Positions 43,494-53,200 of a DNA stretch of 64,000 bases are shown in pieces. A program made the position numbers and the translations under genes. The notes beneath the pieces are model-generated. The model searched no databases. It was given only the letters and a program-made list of their open reading frames with translations, and was not told the origin of the DNA. Each line of letters opens with the position of its first letter. Position 1 is the stretch's first letter. Origin of the DNA: Algoriphagus oliviformis (GTDB lineage Bacteria > Bacteroidota > Bacteroidia > Cytophagales > Cyclobacteriaceae); the NCBI RefSeq assembly GCF_017254915.1, contig NZ_JAFKCT010000004.1:124001-188000 (forward strand). The letters are read 5' to 3'.

Positions 43494-44561
43494 ATGAAAA
43501 CCCGAGTTCTTTTAGCGCTTTCCCTAGCCCTCAGTATGGGCGGAGCTTTTGCCCAGAAAAAAGCCAAACATCCCAAAAACATCATCCTCATGGTCGGCGA
43601 CGGCATGGGCGTGGCCCAGATCTACGCAGGCCTCACCGGCAACCACGGCCATCTGAATCTGGAGCAGTTTCCTGTAGTAGGCTTTCACAAAAACCAGGCG
43701 AGCAACGCCTTTGTCACCGACTCCGCCGCCGGAGCCACCGCCTTCTCCTGCGGGGTCAAGACCTACAACGGTGCCATCGGGGTGGATGCCGACGGCAATC
43801 CCGTTCCGACCATCCTCGAAATCGCCGAAGAAAACGGCCTGGCCACCGGGCTGGTAGCCACCTGCTCCATCACCCATGCTACCCCGGCCAGCTTCATTTC
43901 CCACCAGTCCTCCCGCTCTTTGGATGAAAACATCGCCATGGACTTTCTGAAGACCGACATCGACGTTTTTATCGGTGGCGGGAGAAAGTTCTTTGAAAAT
44001 CGCACCGATGAAGCCAACCTGCTTGATTCCCTCAAAAACAGAAGCTATCAGATCGCCAACAGCATCGAGGAAGTGCAGGCGGTGAAAAGCGGCAAACTCG
44101 CCGCCTTCCTGGCCGACGAGCAGCAGGCCAGGTACTCTGAAGGTAGAGGCGACGAGCTGGTGAAGTCCACGGAAGTGGCCTTGGATCTCCTGAAAACCAA
44201 CAAAAAGGGCATGTTCCTGATGATCGAGGGCTCCCAGATCGACTGGGGAGGCCACGCCAACAACACCCAATACATCGTCGAGGAGATGATAGACTTTGAC
44301 AACGCGATCGGAAAAGTGCTGGAATTTGCCAAGAATGACGGAAATACGCTGGTCATCATCACCGCAGACCACGAGACCGGTGGCTTCACCATCAACAAGG
44401 GCAGTACCGAAACCGGCATGGTGGAGGGCAAGTTTACTACTGGCAGCCACACCGGCGTGATGATTCCGGTTTTTGCTTTCGGCCCCGGATCAGAGGCTTT
44501 TGCTGGCATCTACGAGAACAATGAGATCTTCCACAAGATGCTTAAGGCCTACAAATTCTAA
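43494..44561 (+). CDS. Periplasmic alkaline phosphatase
   Basis: The 355-aa protein has a signal peptide (LLALSLALSMGGAFAQ) and the alkaline phosphatase fold. The metal-binding Asp36 is in ILMVGDGMG, the catalytic Ser near 77 in VTDSAAGATAF, and further metal ligands lie in THATPASF, EGSQIDWGGHANN, TADHETGGF and GSHTGVMIPVFAFGP. It should release inorganic phosphate from phosphomonoesters outside the cytoplasm. At 355 residues it is compact compared with E. coli PhoA. It has its own terminator, so it is monocistronic. Confidence 0.95.
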   Translation: MKTRVLLALSLALSMGGAFAQKKAKHPKNIILMVGDGMGVAQIYAGLTGNHGHLNLEQFPVVGFHKNQASNAFVTDSAAGATAFSCGVKTYNGAIGVDADGNPVPTILEIAEENGLATGLVATCSITHATPASFISHQSSRSLDENIAMDFLKTDIDVFIGGGRKFFENRTDEANLLDSLKNRSYQIANSIEEVQAVKSGKLAAFLADEQQARYSEGRGDELVKSTEVALDLLKTNKKGMFLMIEGSQIDWGGHANNTQYIVEEMIDFDNAIGKVLEFAKNDGNTLVIITADHETGGFTINKGSTETGMVEGKFTTGSHTGVMIPVFAFGPGSEAFAGIYENNEIFHKMLKAYKF

Positions 44562-44624
44562 GGACAAAAATAGCTCGGTCAACGCAAACGCGGTTTTGAC
44601 CAAGGTTTAACAATACAATCCCGC

Positions 44625-44656
44625 AGGGCGAGACGAAAATCTCGCCCTTCTTTTTT
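44625..44656 (+). terminator. Terminator after the alkaline phosphatase gene
   Basis: The stem AGGGCGAGA at 44625-44633 pairs with TCTCGCCCT at 44640-44648 and is followed by a T-rich tract. A convergent gene ends 47 nt later. Confidence 0.85.
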
Positions 44657-44702
44657 GTCCAGCGGGCAGGTTGAAATGGCAAAAACAGAATTTGACCTTT
44701 GG

Positions 44703-45428
44703 TCAGTCAGCTTTCTCGAAGACCAGGAAATGCTGGATGTTCATAAACTGCCCGTTTTGGGCGAGCCTAAATCCATTTGCGGACAGCTCTTTTTTGAGTT
44801 GCTCCACGGTCATCTTGTGCAGCGGGCGTATGGCTACGGCCGGATCTTCCCCGCGATATTCGATCAAAAGCAGCTTCCCATCTGGCTTGAGCGACTCGCG
44901 GATGCTGGCGAGCATTTCTACGGGGTATTCCAGCTCGTGGTAGACATCGACCATGATCACCAGGTCGATGGCATTGGAGGGCAAATTGGGGCTCTTTACG
45001 CCTCCTCTGAGGGTTTCTACATTGGAGAAGCTCAGCTCCCGGCTACGATCCTTCAAAAAAGCAATGGCCTCGTCCTGTATTTCCACCGCATAGACCTTTC
45101 CCTGCGGCACCTTTGGCGCGATGCGGAAGGTATAAAAACCGGAGCCAGCCCCGATATCCGCCACGACGCTGTTGGCCTGCACGGGAAGATTGGTGATGGC
45201 CAAGCCGGTGTTTTCCTCGTTCTCGCGACTGCTTCGCTCCAGCCAGGCCTTGCCCTGAAAGTCCATGATCCCGGCGATTTCCCTACCCATATACACCTTG
45301 CCGATGCCGCCCGAAGCCGGCGTTTTGGTGGCGTAATTTTGACCTTCTTTTTCGGAGGTTTGCGCCGCGCAGGAGGCGGTCAATAGGACTGCGATCAGGG
45401 ACGAAAAAAGCAACTTGAAAGGGCTCAT
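44703..45428 (-). CDS. Lipoprotein with a class I SAM-dependent methyltransferase domain
   Basis: The 241-aa protein begins with a clear lipoprotein signal (LLFSSLIAVLLTASCAAQ; Cys at about 20). The rest is a Rossmann methyltransferase: motif I VVADIGAGSGFYTFRIA, the acidic VYAVEIQDEA, DLVIMVDVYHEL and LKPDGKLLLIEY. A methyltransferase predicted to sit outside the cytoplasm is odd, since SAM is cytosolic. Similar exported methyltransferases occur in Bacteroidota, but their role is unclear. The start at 45428 is chosen for the signal peptide. Confidence 0.85.
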   Translation of the reverse strand: MSPFKLLFSSLIAVLLTASCAAQTSEKEGQNYATKTPASGGIGKVYMGREIAGIMDFQGKAWLERSSRENEENTGLAITNLPVQANSVVADIGAGSGFYTFRIAPKVPQGKVYAVEIQDEAIAFLKDRSRELSFSNVETLRGGVKSPNLPSNAIDLVIMVDVYHELEYPVEMLASIRESLKPDGKLLLIEYRGEDPAVAIRPLHKMTVEQLKKELSANGFRLAQNGQFMNIQHFLVFEKAD

Positions 45429-46565
45429 TGGACTTGGCTTTTTTGGTGGGAAAATCCGGGGAAATACCGGCTTCAAAAAAGGCACCCCGACTGCCTATCC
45501 AAGTTCGGCAAAGAAATCCAAAACCTCCCGCTTTCTTCACAAAAAATACCGGCTGCACTAAGCCATTGATCCGGCAACAAACACCGGTAAAACTCCGCCT
45601 TTGACCCAGCTCTTCCAAGCAAAAACCAAAGGGTAAACTCGTCCAACAAACATCCAATCAAAGCCAGATTTTCCGCGCGGCCAGGCCCAAAAAAACACGC
45701 CAATCCACCCCAAAAACCAAGAGGTTTTCAAGGCTGATTTTCTCCGATTCCGAGACTGGATTTTTGGAAAAATCCCGCTGCCTGTTATTCCGAAAACCCG
45801 GAGAAACCGCTGACTCCAGAGCAATCGAAAAACAGGAAAACAGCCGCCTGCCGAAGGGGCCGAAAACGGGTTTCAACCGATCATATCGAGCGCCTCAGCA
45901 GGCCAGAAAACTACGCAGATTGGAATGGGCAAGTAAGCTACGTACTGACTGCCCGAACAGACAAAATCAAAGCCTCGCCAATCTCCTGTAGCCGATGAAC
46001 GCGCATTCGGGAAGAGAAGCAATCTCTCCCCTTCAGCTATCTCCATAAAGGAAATCAATCAGATTCCCAGCCCTGACGCACCCCCTTTTATCCACAGACC
46101 AGTCCATCGGAAATTCCAAAAAAACGCAAATCTCGCCCATTCATCGCTCCACGAACCTAGGACTAAACTGACTATTATTTATACTTATATTTATCTGATT
46201 TTATGATATATATAATCTATGAAATAAACTCATACTTATATTCAAATCTGATTTTCCCAGACTCAAAATATTATTCTGAAATCAACCTTTCACCCATTAC
46301 GTCCGGCCAACCCTCCTCCCGCATAGCCAATATCCCGGTGCCTGTCCCGTCGGCCAGTAGGGCAAAGGAAAACCCGTTTTTTAGACAAGGCTAAAAATAA
46401 GGAAACCGGAAATCAGCCCTTCTAAAGGGGATTTCGCCCTGTCACCAGACTACGTAGAAGCCAAGAGCCCTCGGCTACGTAAGACAGTTCTTTTCCCGAC
46501 CGCCAATAGCCCTGGGGGAAGTCGCTTTTTTTGCGTAGTTTTCGTGAGACTTTTTCCCTACATCG
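45429..46565. other. Long gene-free stretch of about 1.1 kb
   Basis: No gene can be supported here. Short open frames on both strands show no family pattern. A strongly AT-rich patch lies at about 46165-46275 with runs of TATATA and two copies of ATCTGATTTT (46191 and 46242). I see no tRNA, repeat element or CRISPR. Confidence 0.55.
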
Positions 46566-46907
46566 ATGCTGGAATTCCTTCGCAGTTTTTGCCTTTCCCT
46601 CCCCGAGACGACCGAGGAACCGCACTTCGAGAAGACCTCTTTTCGGGTGCGGAAAAAGATCTTTGCCACCTACGATTTCGCCACCGGACTGGCCTGCCTG
46701 AAGCTCTCCGAAAAAGACCAAGATCTCTTCTCGCTTTTTGACCCATCGGCGGTCTTTCCGGTACCCAACAAATGGGGAAAGCATGGCTGGACTTTGGCCA
46801 AAATCGATCAGCTCGAACAAGCGCTGATTTGCGACCTAGTCCGCTCTGCCTACCACCAAGTCGCACCCAAAAAACTGCCTCCCTCCCCTACCCCTCCGGG
46901 GACCTAA
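46566..46907 (+). CDS. MmcQ/YjbR family protein
   Basis: The 113-aa protein matches the MmcQ/YjbR (CyaY-like fold) family: the N-terminal LRSFCLSLPETTEEPHFEKTSFRV, the strand KKIFATYDFATGLACLKLS, and the C-terminal GKHGWTLAKI before the final helix with LICDLVRSAYHQVAP. These small proteins are proposed to bind DNA, but their function is unproven. The gene is isolated between two long empty stretches. Confidence 0.85.
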   Translation: MLEFLRSFCLSLPETTEEPHFEKTSFRVRKKIFATYDFATGLACLKLSEKDQDLFSLFDPSAVFPVPNKWGKHGWTLAKIDQLEQALICDLVRSAYHQVAPKKLPPSPTPPGT

Positions 46908-47723
46908 AAATCGAAAATCGCTGCTGTTTCAAACCACCCAAAACCGACCCAATTTCATTCCAAAAACGGCAGCCGGACTTGCGCATACCGCCGCTAAAAA
47001 TCCCGAAAAAACCACGCTCCGAACAGGGCTCGGAAAGAGGGTCATTTACGGCCTCATAACGGCCAAGGACTACCTCGATCTTTTGGTCACGTTTCGGGAG
47101 GCGAGGACGGTTTCCCTAGCTTGGGTTTTCGTCCGAAACCTCGTTCCCATCCTCGTAAGCTTTCGGATCTGCCAAGTCTAGTCCGAGAGCCGGTTCTAGC
47201 ACAAAGTCGCATCTATCCCCGACCGTCTCCCCTTCGGCTGTCTTCCACGCGGAAAGCGGCGTATGGCCTTGGCCTAGCTGGATGAAGTCTGCCCCATTGT
47301 TCGAACCAAGCTGTTCTCAGCCATTTTTAGCGGCCCTGAGCCATCTTTAGTCCTTTCGCCAAGGGAAGACTGCCCAATTCAAGAAAAACGCCGAGAAAAC
47401 TCTAAAAAGGCTCCTTTTGAAAATCCCCGAACCAGGCGCCTCCCTGAAGTACCGGGATCAGCTCCTGGACAGCTCAGCAACTGCCCCAGAGTCGTTGTGC
47501 CATTCTCGTCGAACGAAAGAAATCCGTCCTAGACGAATGCTCCTGAAATTCTGAGATCGGGCTTCCGGACGCGAGAAGCTTAAAAGCCGACTCAAGCCGG
47601 AGAGCCAAGCAGCCTGTATTGAACGAGATTCAAGGCTTTCGGAGAATCCCTCGCCCAGGGGCGTAGCGCATAAAACAGGGGTGGAAATGGGAAAAGCATG
47701 GTAACTTGCCCAAAATTTCGACT
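46908..47723. other. Gene-free stretch of about 0.8 kb
   Basis: This GC-richer stretch has no open frame that resembles a protein on either strand. It may be decayed coding DNA, but I could not identify a parent gene. Confidence 0.5.
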
Positions 47724-48050
47724 ATGAGCTGGATTCTCCTGATTATCGCAGGTTTGTTTGAAGTGGGCTTTGCCGCCTGTCTTGGCAAGGCCAAGGAAGC
47801 CACCGGCATGAATTCCATCTATTGGTATGCGGGTTTTATCGTTTGCCTCACCATCAGCATGGCCCTACTGGTGAAGGCGACCAAAGAGCTTCCCATAGGT
47901 ACTGCCTATGCGGTCTGGACGGGCATCGGTGCCGTTGGGACGGTGTTGGTTGGGATTTTTATCTTCAAGGAGCCTGCTGATTTCTGGAGGGTATTTTTCA
48001 TTGCCACGCTGATCGCCTCCATCATCGGACTGAAGGTCGTCTCCCACTGA
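47724..48050 (+). CDS. SMR-family exporter, SugE/Gdx-like
   Basis: The 108-aa protein has four membrane helices and the SMR pattern: the essential Glu13 in IIAGLFEVGFAACLGKA, then LPIGTAYAVWTGIGAVGTVLVGIFIFKEP. The GTAYAVWTGIGAVG segment is typical of the SugE/Gdx branch, whose studied members export guanidinium ions in exchange for protons. The ATG at 47724 gives the standard N-terminus MSWILLIIAG; an ATG 18 nt upstream is less likely. Confidence 0.92.
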   Translation: MSWILLIIAGLFEVGFAACLGKAKEATGMNSIYWYAGFIVCLTISMALLVKATKELPIGTAYAVWTGIGAVGTVLVGIFIFKEPADFWRVFFIATLIASIIGLKVVSH

Positions 48051-48225
48051 TCGCCGTTCCGGCCCAGCTTGAACTCAGGCAAAAAATTGGATTTTGTCCC
48101 TCTGCGCACAAATTTGTTCGCCCAAAAGCTTATCAGTCAACACAAAACCACTGATTTGGGGCAAACTGAAGGTTTTCCGATGGCATGAAAACTGCGACTA
48201 GTTCAGTGCATCAACTTTCACATCC

Positions 48226-48510
48226 ATGAGCTACATCGCTATACCCATACCCCGCGAGTCCGGCAAGCAGGACATACAGATCGAAGTCACGATCAACAAC
48301 GAGAAGCAAGCTCTCCACTATAAGGTCGAGCTTTTCTATTGGGACGAGTGTAAAAATCCCCAAGGCCATCGCGCGGACTGCATCGCGGAGCTGCTGGCCA
48401 AGCATGACCCCAACTGGACGGTCTACTACATTGGCGCTCCCACCGATGAGTTTGTCCCCATTACTTTTGTGGAAAACCGTACGAAAAAGGAAATGACCCT
48501 AAGTCAATAA
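48226..48510 (+). CDS. Conserved small protein of unknown function
   Basis: I do not recognise this 94-aa protein. It is soluble and looks beta-rich at the start (YIAIPIPRESGKQDIQIEVTI). It contains DECKNPQGHRADCIAELLAKHDPNWTVYYIG and ends ITFVENRTKKEMTLSQ. Balanced composition and good codon use support it as real. Its stop overlaps the convergent xylanase gene by 7 nt. Confidence 0.6.
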   Translation: MSYIAIPIPRESGKQDIQIEVTINNEKQALHYKVELFYWDECKNPQGHRADCIAELLAKHDPNWTVYYIGAPTDEFVPITFVENRTKKEMTLSQ

Positions 48511-49616
48511 CCAGAAGTCTCTTCCAGTCCTTCGAAAAAGCCCTTTTTCAGCTTCATCTCCCTATCAAAAAGCAGGGGGTAATTGGTTCGCCCGCGCACG
48601 GGCCAATTGTTGAGCCAGCTTCTGCCGTCGTGTAGTCCCCAAAAAGTCACCCGGCTGATCTTGTCCGAATGCTTGCGAAAAAGCCGAAAGAGGGAACTGT
48701 AGCGATCGACCAGTTGGGACTCGACGGAAGCGGGAAGTCCATCGGCATAGGGGTTCCATTCGGGAGAAGCGGCATAGTTGACGTTGAGATCTGCGCCCTC
48801 ACTCCTTCCCGGCCGGGGCAACACATCCACATCCAGCTCGGTGACCATGACCTCGAGACCCGCCGCATGGATGTCCAGGATGGCCTGCTCGATCTGGTCG
48901 ATCCCCGGCGAGTCCAAGCGGTAGTGTCCCTGCATGCCGATGCCGTCGATGCGGATGCCCTCCTCCCGCAGCTCCTTTGCCATGGCCAGGATGGCCTTTC
49001 GCTTGGCGGGAATCCAGACATTGTAGTCGTTGTAGTATAATTCTGCCTCGGGATCCGCCTCATGGGCTTTGCGAAAAGCTGTCTTGACGAAGTCCTGGCC
49101 CGCGATGCGATACCAAGGGCTTTGTCGCCAATCCCCATTATCCTCAAAGGCCTCATTGACCACATCCCAGCCGTGGATCTTTCCGCGATAGCGCCCCACG
49201 ACCGTAGCGATGTGATCCTCCATCCGAGCCACCAAAGCCTCCCGTCCTATCTCCTTCCCAGCTGCGTCCTGAAACACCCACTCGGGCGTCTGCTGATGCC
49301 AAACCAAGGTATGTCCTATCGTGAAAGCATCCATTTTTTCCCCAAAGGCCACATAGGCATCACCAAAGTCAAAACTGTATTCTCCCTCTCTGGGATGGAC
49401 TGGGCCCCATTTCAGGCCGTTCTCGGGAGAGATCGAGTTGAAGTGGGTCGAAAGCAGCAGGTCCGCCCCAGCCTCCCGACCAGTAACCTGACCCAAAGTC
49501 AATGCCCCACCGATGTAAAATTCATCTCGAAAAGCATCCTTCAAGCCCGCTTTCGGAGTGCTCTGAAAGGAGGCCGACATCAGGAGAACCGCGCAGGCAA
49601 ACAGGGAGTATTTCAT
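48504..49616 (-). CDS. Endo-1,4-beta-xylanase, glycoside hydrolase family 10
   Basis: The 370-aa protein has a signal peptide (SLFACAVLLMSASF) and a GH10 barrel. It has NSISPENGLKWGPVHP, the substrate-binding GHTLVWHQQTPEW, the acid/base Glu in HGWDVVNEAF, the nucleophile Glu in VMVTELDVDVLPRP, and the late WGLHDGRSWLNNWP. It should cleave internal beta-1,4 linkages of xylan in the periplasm or at the surface. No SusC/D or other xylan gene is adjacent. The ATG at 49616 fits the signal peptide; an ATG at 49661 is in frame but less likely. Confidence 0.94.
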   Translation of the reverse strand: MKYSLFACAVLLMSASFQSTPKAGLKDAFRDEFYIGGALTLGQVTGREAGADLLLSTHFNSISPENGLKWGPVHPREGEYSFDFGDAYVAFGEKMDAFTIGHTLVWHQQTPEWVFQDAAGKEIGREALVARMEDHIATVVGRYRGKIHGWDVVNEAFEDNGDWRQSPWYRIAGQDFVKTAFRKAHEADPEAELYYNDYNVWIPAKRKAILAMAKELREEGIRIDGIGMQGHYRLDSPGIDQIEQAILDIHAAGLEVMVTELDVDVLPRPGRSEGADLNVNYAASPEWNPYADGLPASVESQLVDRYSSLFRLFRKHSDKISRVTFWGLHDGRSWLNNWPVRGRTNYPLLFDREMKLKKGFFEGLEETSGY

Positions 49617-49666
49617 GGCATTTTGGGTTTTGGCTTCTGCCGGGCTAGCGGCAGCGTTCAAGCTTG

Positions 49667-50206
49667 CTACTCTTTTCCGCTGCCCTTAAACTGGTCTTCT
49701 TTATAGGCAAAAAGCACGTTGAAGGTCGTCAGCGACCCGTAGCATCGGGTGATGTATTGCTGCAGGTTGACCCGGTCCTCGTCGTCCAGCTTGGGGTGGT
49801 TGTTGATGTTTTGTTCGAGCACCCGGAGCTTTTCGCGGATCATAACGATTTTCCTGAAAAAAGTCTCCATGGGAATTTCCTTGGCTTGAAGGCTTTTGTC
49901 TGAGGGCTCCAGGATGATTTTTCCCCCCATCCATTTTCCTCCCAGCGGCACCAGCGGAGCCCGCTCGGACGTGGCCATCAGCGCTTCGCGTATGGCCTTT
50001 TCCACGTCCTTCATGGACAGGCTGGGGAAGTCCGGTACTTTGGCTTCCTCCACGGTATATCCCTCGTAGTCCCGGGCAAGAGTCTTGACCTCCTCCGAGG
50101 CAGAGAAAAAGATCTTGTAGTAGTCGGCGTCCGCCGCCACGATGATCCCCGATCCGAATTTTGGATGGCCGATGCGGCTACCCACGCCCAGTTCCTGTGC
50201 TGCCAT
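49667..50206 (-). CDS. Protein of unknown function with a Tudor-like N-terminus
   Basis: The 179-aa protein begins with GVGSRIGHPKFGSGIIVAADADYYKIFFS. This matches the small beta-barrel (Tudor-like) seen at the C-terminus of UvrD/PcrA helicases and in stand-alone proteins that bind nucleic acid or RNA polymerase. The remainder is helical (KDVEKAIREALM, then FFRKIVMIREKLRVLEQNINNHPKL) and unrecognised. It is soluble. A role in nucleic-acid binding is inference. Confidence 0.65.
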   Translation of the reverse strand: MAAQELGVGSRIGHPKFGSGIIVAADADYYKIFFSASEEVKTLARDYEGYTVEEAKVPDFPSLSMKDVEKAIREALMATSERAPLVPLGGKWMGGKIILEPSDKSLQAKEIPMETFFRKIVMIREKLRVLEQNINNHPKLDDEDRVNLQQYITRCYGSLTTFNVLFAYKEDQFKGSGKE

Positions 50207-50290
50207 GTCTTTTTGATTTTTGTCTCAAAATAGGGAAGAAAGTTGAATGATGTCGGATGTCGGATTTCGGATGTCGCAAATCGTGAAGCT

Positions 50291-53200
50291 TCATCCCTCC
50301 CCTCCCTTTTTGCCGGGCTTGGGGATGGTGAAGTAGAAAGACGTGCCCTGGGAGTACACAGACTCTACCCAGATCTTGCCTCCGAGACTGTCGATGATTT
50401 TTTTGACGATGGCCAGGCCCAAGCCCGTGCCCGTGTACTCTTCTTTGGAATGCAGCCTTTGAAAAATGATGAAGATCTTATCAAAATACTCCTCCTTCAC
50501 CCCGATTCCATTGTCCTTCACGGCGAGCAGCCACTGGTACCTCTCCTCCTCGCAGGAAACAAGGATCAGCGGTGGCTCTTCCTCCCGGCTGTATTTGAGG
50601 GCATTGCCGATGAGGTTCTGGAAGACCTGCAACAGGGGCGCCTTGAAGCTGGTCAGGGTGGGGATTCCCTCGAAGCGGATCGTGGCGTTTTTCTCCTCGA
50701 TCAGCTGCGCCTGAAGCTGGCTTACCTCAAAAATCAGATCCTCGAGGTGAATCGTCTCGAGCTCTTTTTCCCCTTTGCCTACCCTGGAGTACTCCAGGAG
50801 ATCCAAGATGATCTGCTTCATCCGTATCGCTCCATCCACCGCAAAGTGGATGTACTGCTGGGCTTTGTCGTCGAGGTGCTCCCGGTATTTTCTGTCCAGC
50901 AGGGAGAGAAAGCTCGACACCATGCGAAGTGGCTCCTGCAAATCGTGGGAAGCAACATAGGCAAACTGCTCCAAGCCGGAGTTGGAAATCGCCAGTTCCT
51001 TGGCTTGGCGCTTGAGCTTCACGTTGAGTTTTTTCAGCGACTCCTCAAACTCCCTTCTCTCGGTGATGTCCGCCATCGCCCCGATGATGCGGGTGGCTTT
51101 GCCCCAGGAGTTTCGGGTAAAGATCGCCCGGTCCATCACATAGGCGTAGGTGTCGTCTGCCCTCTGGAAGCGATACTCCTCGTTCCAGTGCCGAACTTGG
51201 GGATTGGCTTTGGCCCGCTCTTGGCTGCCGACCACCCGCTTCCGGTCCTGGGGATGGATCCTGTCCACGTAAAACTTATAGTCAGGCGTGAAAACGTCCA
51301 GGTCATAGCCAAAGAGTGACTTAAACCCTCGCCCCCAATACAGCTTGCCCTCGCTGAGCTGCGCATCCCAAATCGCGTCGTTGGTCGCCTCGGAGACCCG
51401 CTCAAAGCGGTCGTTGGAGTTTCGGATCTCTTCCTGGGCGTTTTTGTTTTGGGTCACATCCTTGAAAAAGACCGTCAATCCGGAGTCTGAGGGAAATGCC
51501 GAAACGGAAAACCAAACCTTAAACTCGGCAAGGTAGTCCTCAAAATTGACGGCCTTGCCACTGGCCAAGGCTTGCTCAAACTTACGCCGGAAGCGGTCCA
51601 GCCCGCCTGTCTCGAAGACATCCCAGACGTTTTTGCCCAAGATTTCCGCTCTGGGCACCTTCATGAGCTTTTCCGCCTGCTTGTTCCAATAGGTGACCGT
51701 AAAATTGGAATCCACCGCAAAGAAGCCATCTCCGATACTTTCGAGGATGGTATTCCGCTCCAGCAGGAGCCGCTTCAGGTTGAGCTCGGAGAGCTTCCGC
51801 TCGTGGATATCCTGCAAGCTTCCAAAGGCGCTGAGGGTTTTGCCCTTCACATGCACCGCTTGGCCTATGCAGCGTATCCAGCGGCGTTTGCCGCCCGCGC
51901 CGTCCAGCTCCAGCTCCACGTCAAATCCGCGTCCCTTCTCGATCAGTCCTTCCATGGCCTGCCGGGCTATTTCCTCGGATTGGCCCACAAAAATCTGATA
52001 GACCTTTTCCAATCTCATGCCGCCCAGCCTTTCCACCCCCAAAATGGAGCGTGTGGTGGAAGACCAGTTGAGCTGAATGGGCTCCAGCGTGAGGTCGAGT
52101 TCCCAGCTGCCGATCTTGGCCATCTTGGTGGATTGGTCGAGCAGGTTTTCCAGGTTCCTTCTGTGGGTGACATCCACGATCAGCCCATCCCAGACCACCG
52201 AGCCGTCGGCGCGCTTGCTGGGAGTGCCGCGTCCTTCCCGCCAACGGATCTTGCCCTCGGGACTGAGGACTTTCCATTCCCAGTTCCAAAAGCTGAGGGA
52301 GGATGCGGATTCGTCGAGGCTTTTTCTGACTTCTTCCAAATCCCCTCCCTTGGCCAGTCGGGACCATACCAACTCACTGTCGGCCATGCACTCCTCGGGG
52401 CTGAGCCCCAAAAGCTTTATCGAGCCCCTGCTGACATATCGGAATTCGTCCGTGCCGTCGGCGTTGAGAATGTACTGGAAAATCAGCCCCGGCAGACTGT
52501 CGGAGACGCCCTTGAGCCTATCCTCCATCAACTTCCGCTCTTGGATATCCTGTATGGAGCCAAAGATGCGGACACACCTGTCATCCACAAACTCCGGCTC
52601 TCCGATCGCACGCACCCATCTTTCCTCCCCATTTGCGGTGATGATCGGCGCTTCAAAGTCAAACTTGTCGCCCCTCTCCATGGTAGAAGCGACCATGGCC
52701 GCCACGCTCTCCCTGAAATCCTCCCGGTAGAAATCAATCCCTGCCGCAGTGCTCGCTGTGAAGCCTATCGGCACCTCGTGGATCTCACAGGTGATCGGAG
52801 ACCAAAGCAAGCGGTCATTGAGCACATCGACTTCCCAGCCTCCGACTCGGGAGAGCTTGGAGGCATTTGCCAGCAGGAGTTCCATCCGCTTGAGCTCGGT
52901 CCGGTCCCGCAATACGCCTATCATCCGCAGCGCCTTTCCGGCTTCGTCCCGAATGATAAACGCAGACTCTTCCACAAAGGCATAGGATCCGTCCTTTCTT
53001 CGGAACCTAAATTGGTTTTGCCATCTGTCTGCCTGAGGGTCTGCGATGAACTCTTCCCACTCCCCCGCCTTTTCCTGGTTGTCGGAGGGATGCATTAGGT
53101 TGGTCCAGGTCTCCAGGGTAAACTCCGCGACCTGGTGGTCGTGGCCGAAAACCCGGGTAAAACTTTCTCCCCAATAGAATCTGTCCTTTTGGACATCCCA

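Noticed and set aside
43524..44450. Minus-strand open frame of 308 codons opposite alkaline phosphatase
   Set aside because: The plus strand carries all alkaline phosphatase motifs; the antisense frame has none.
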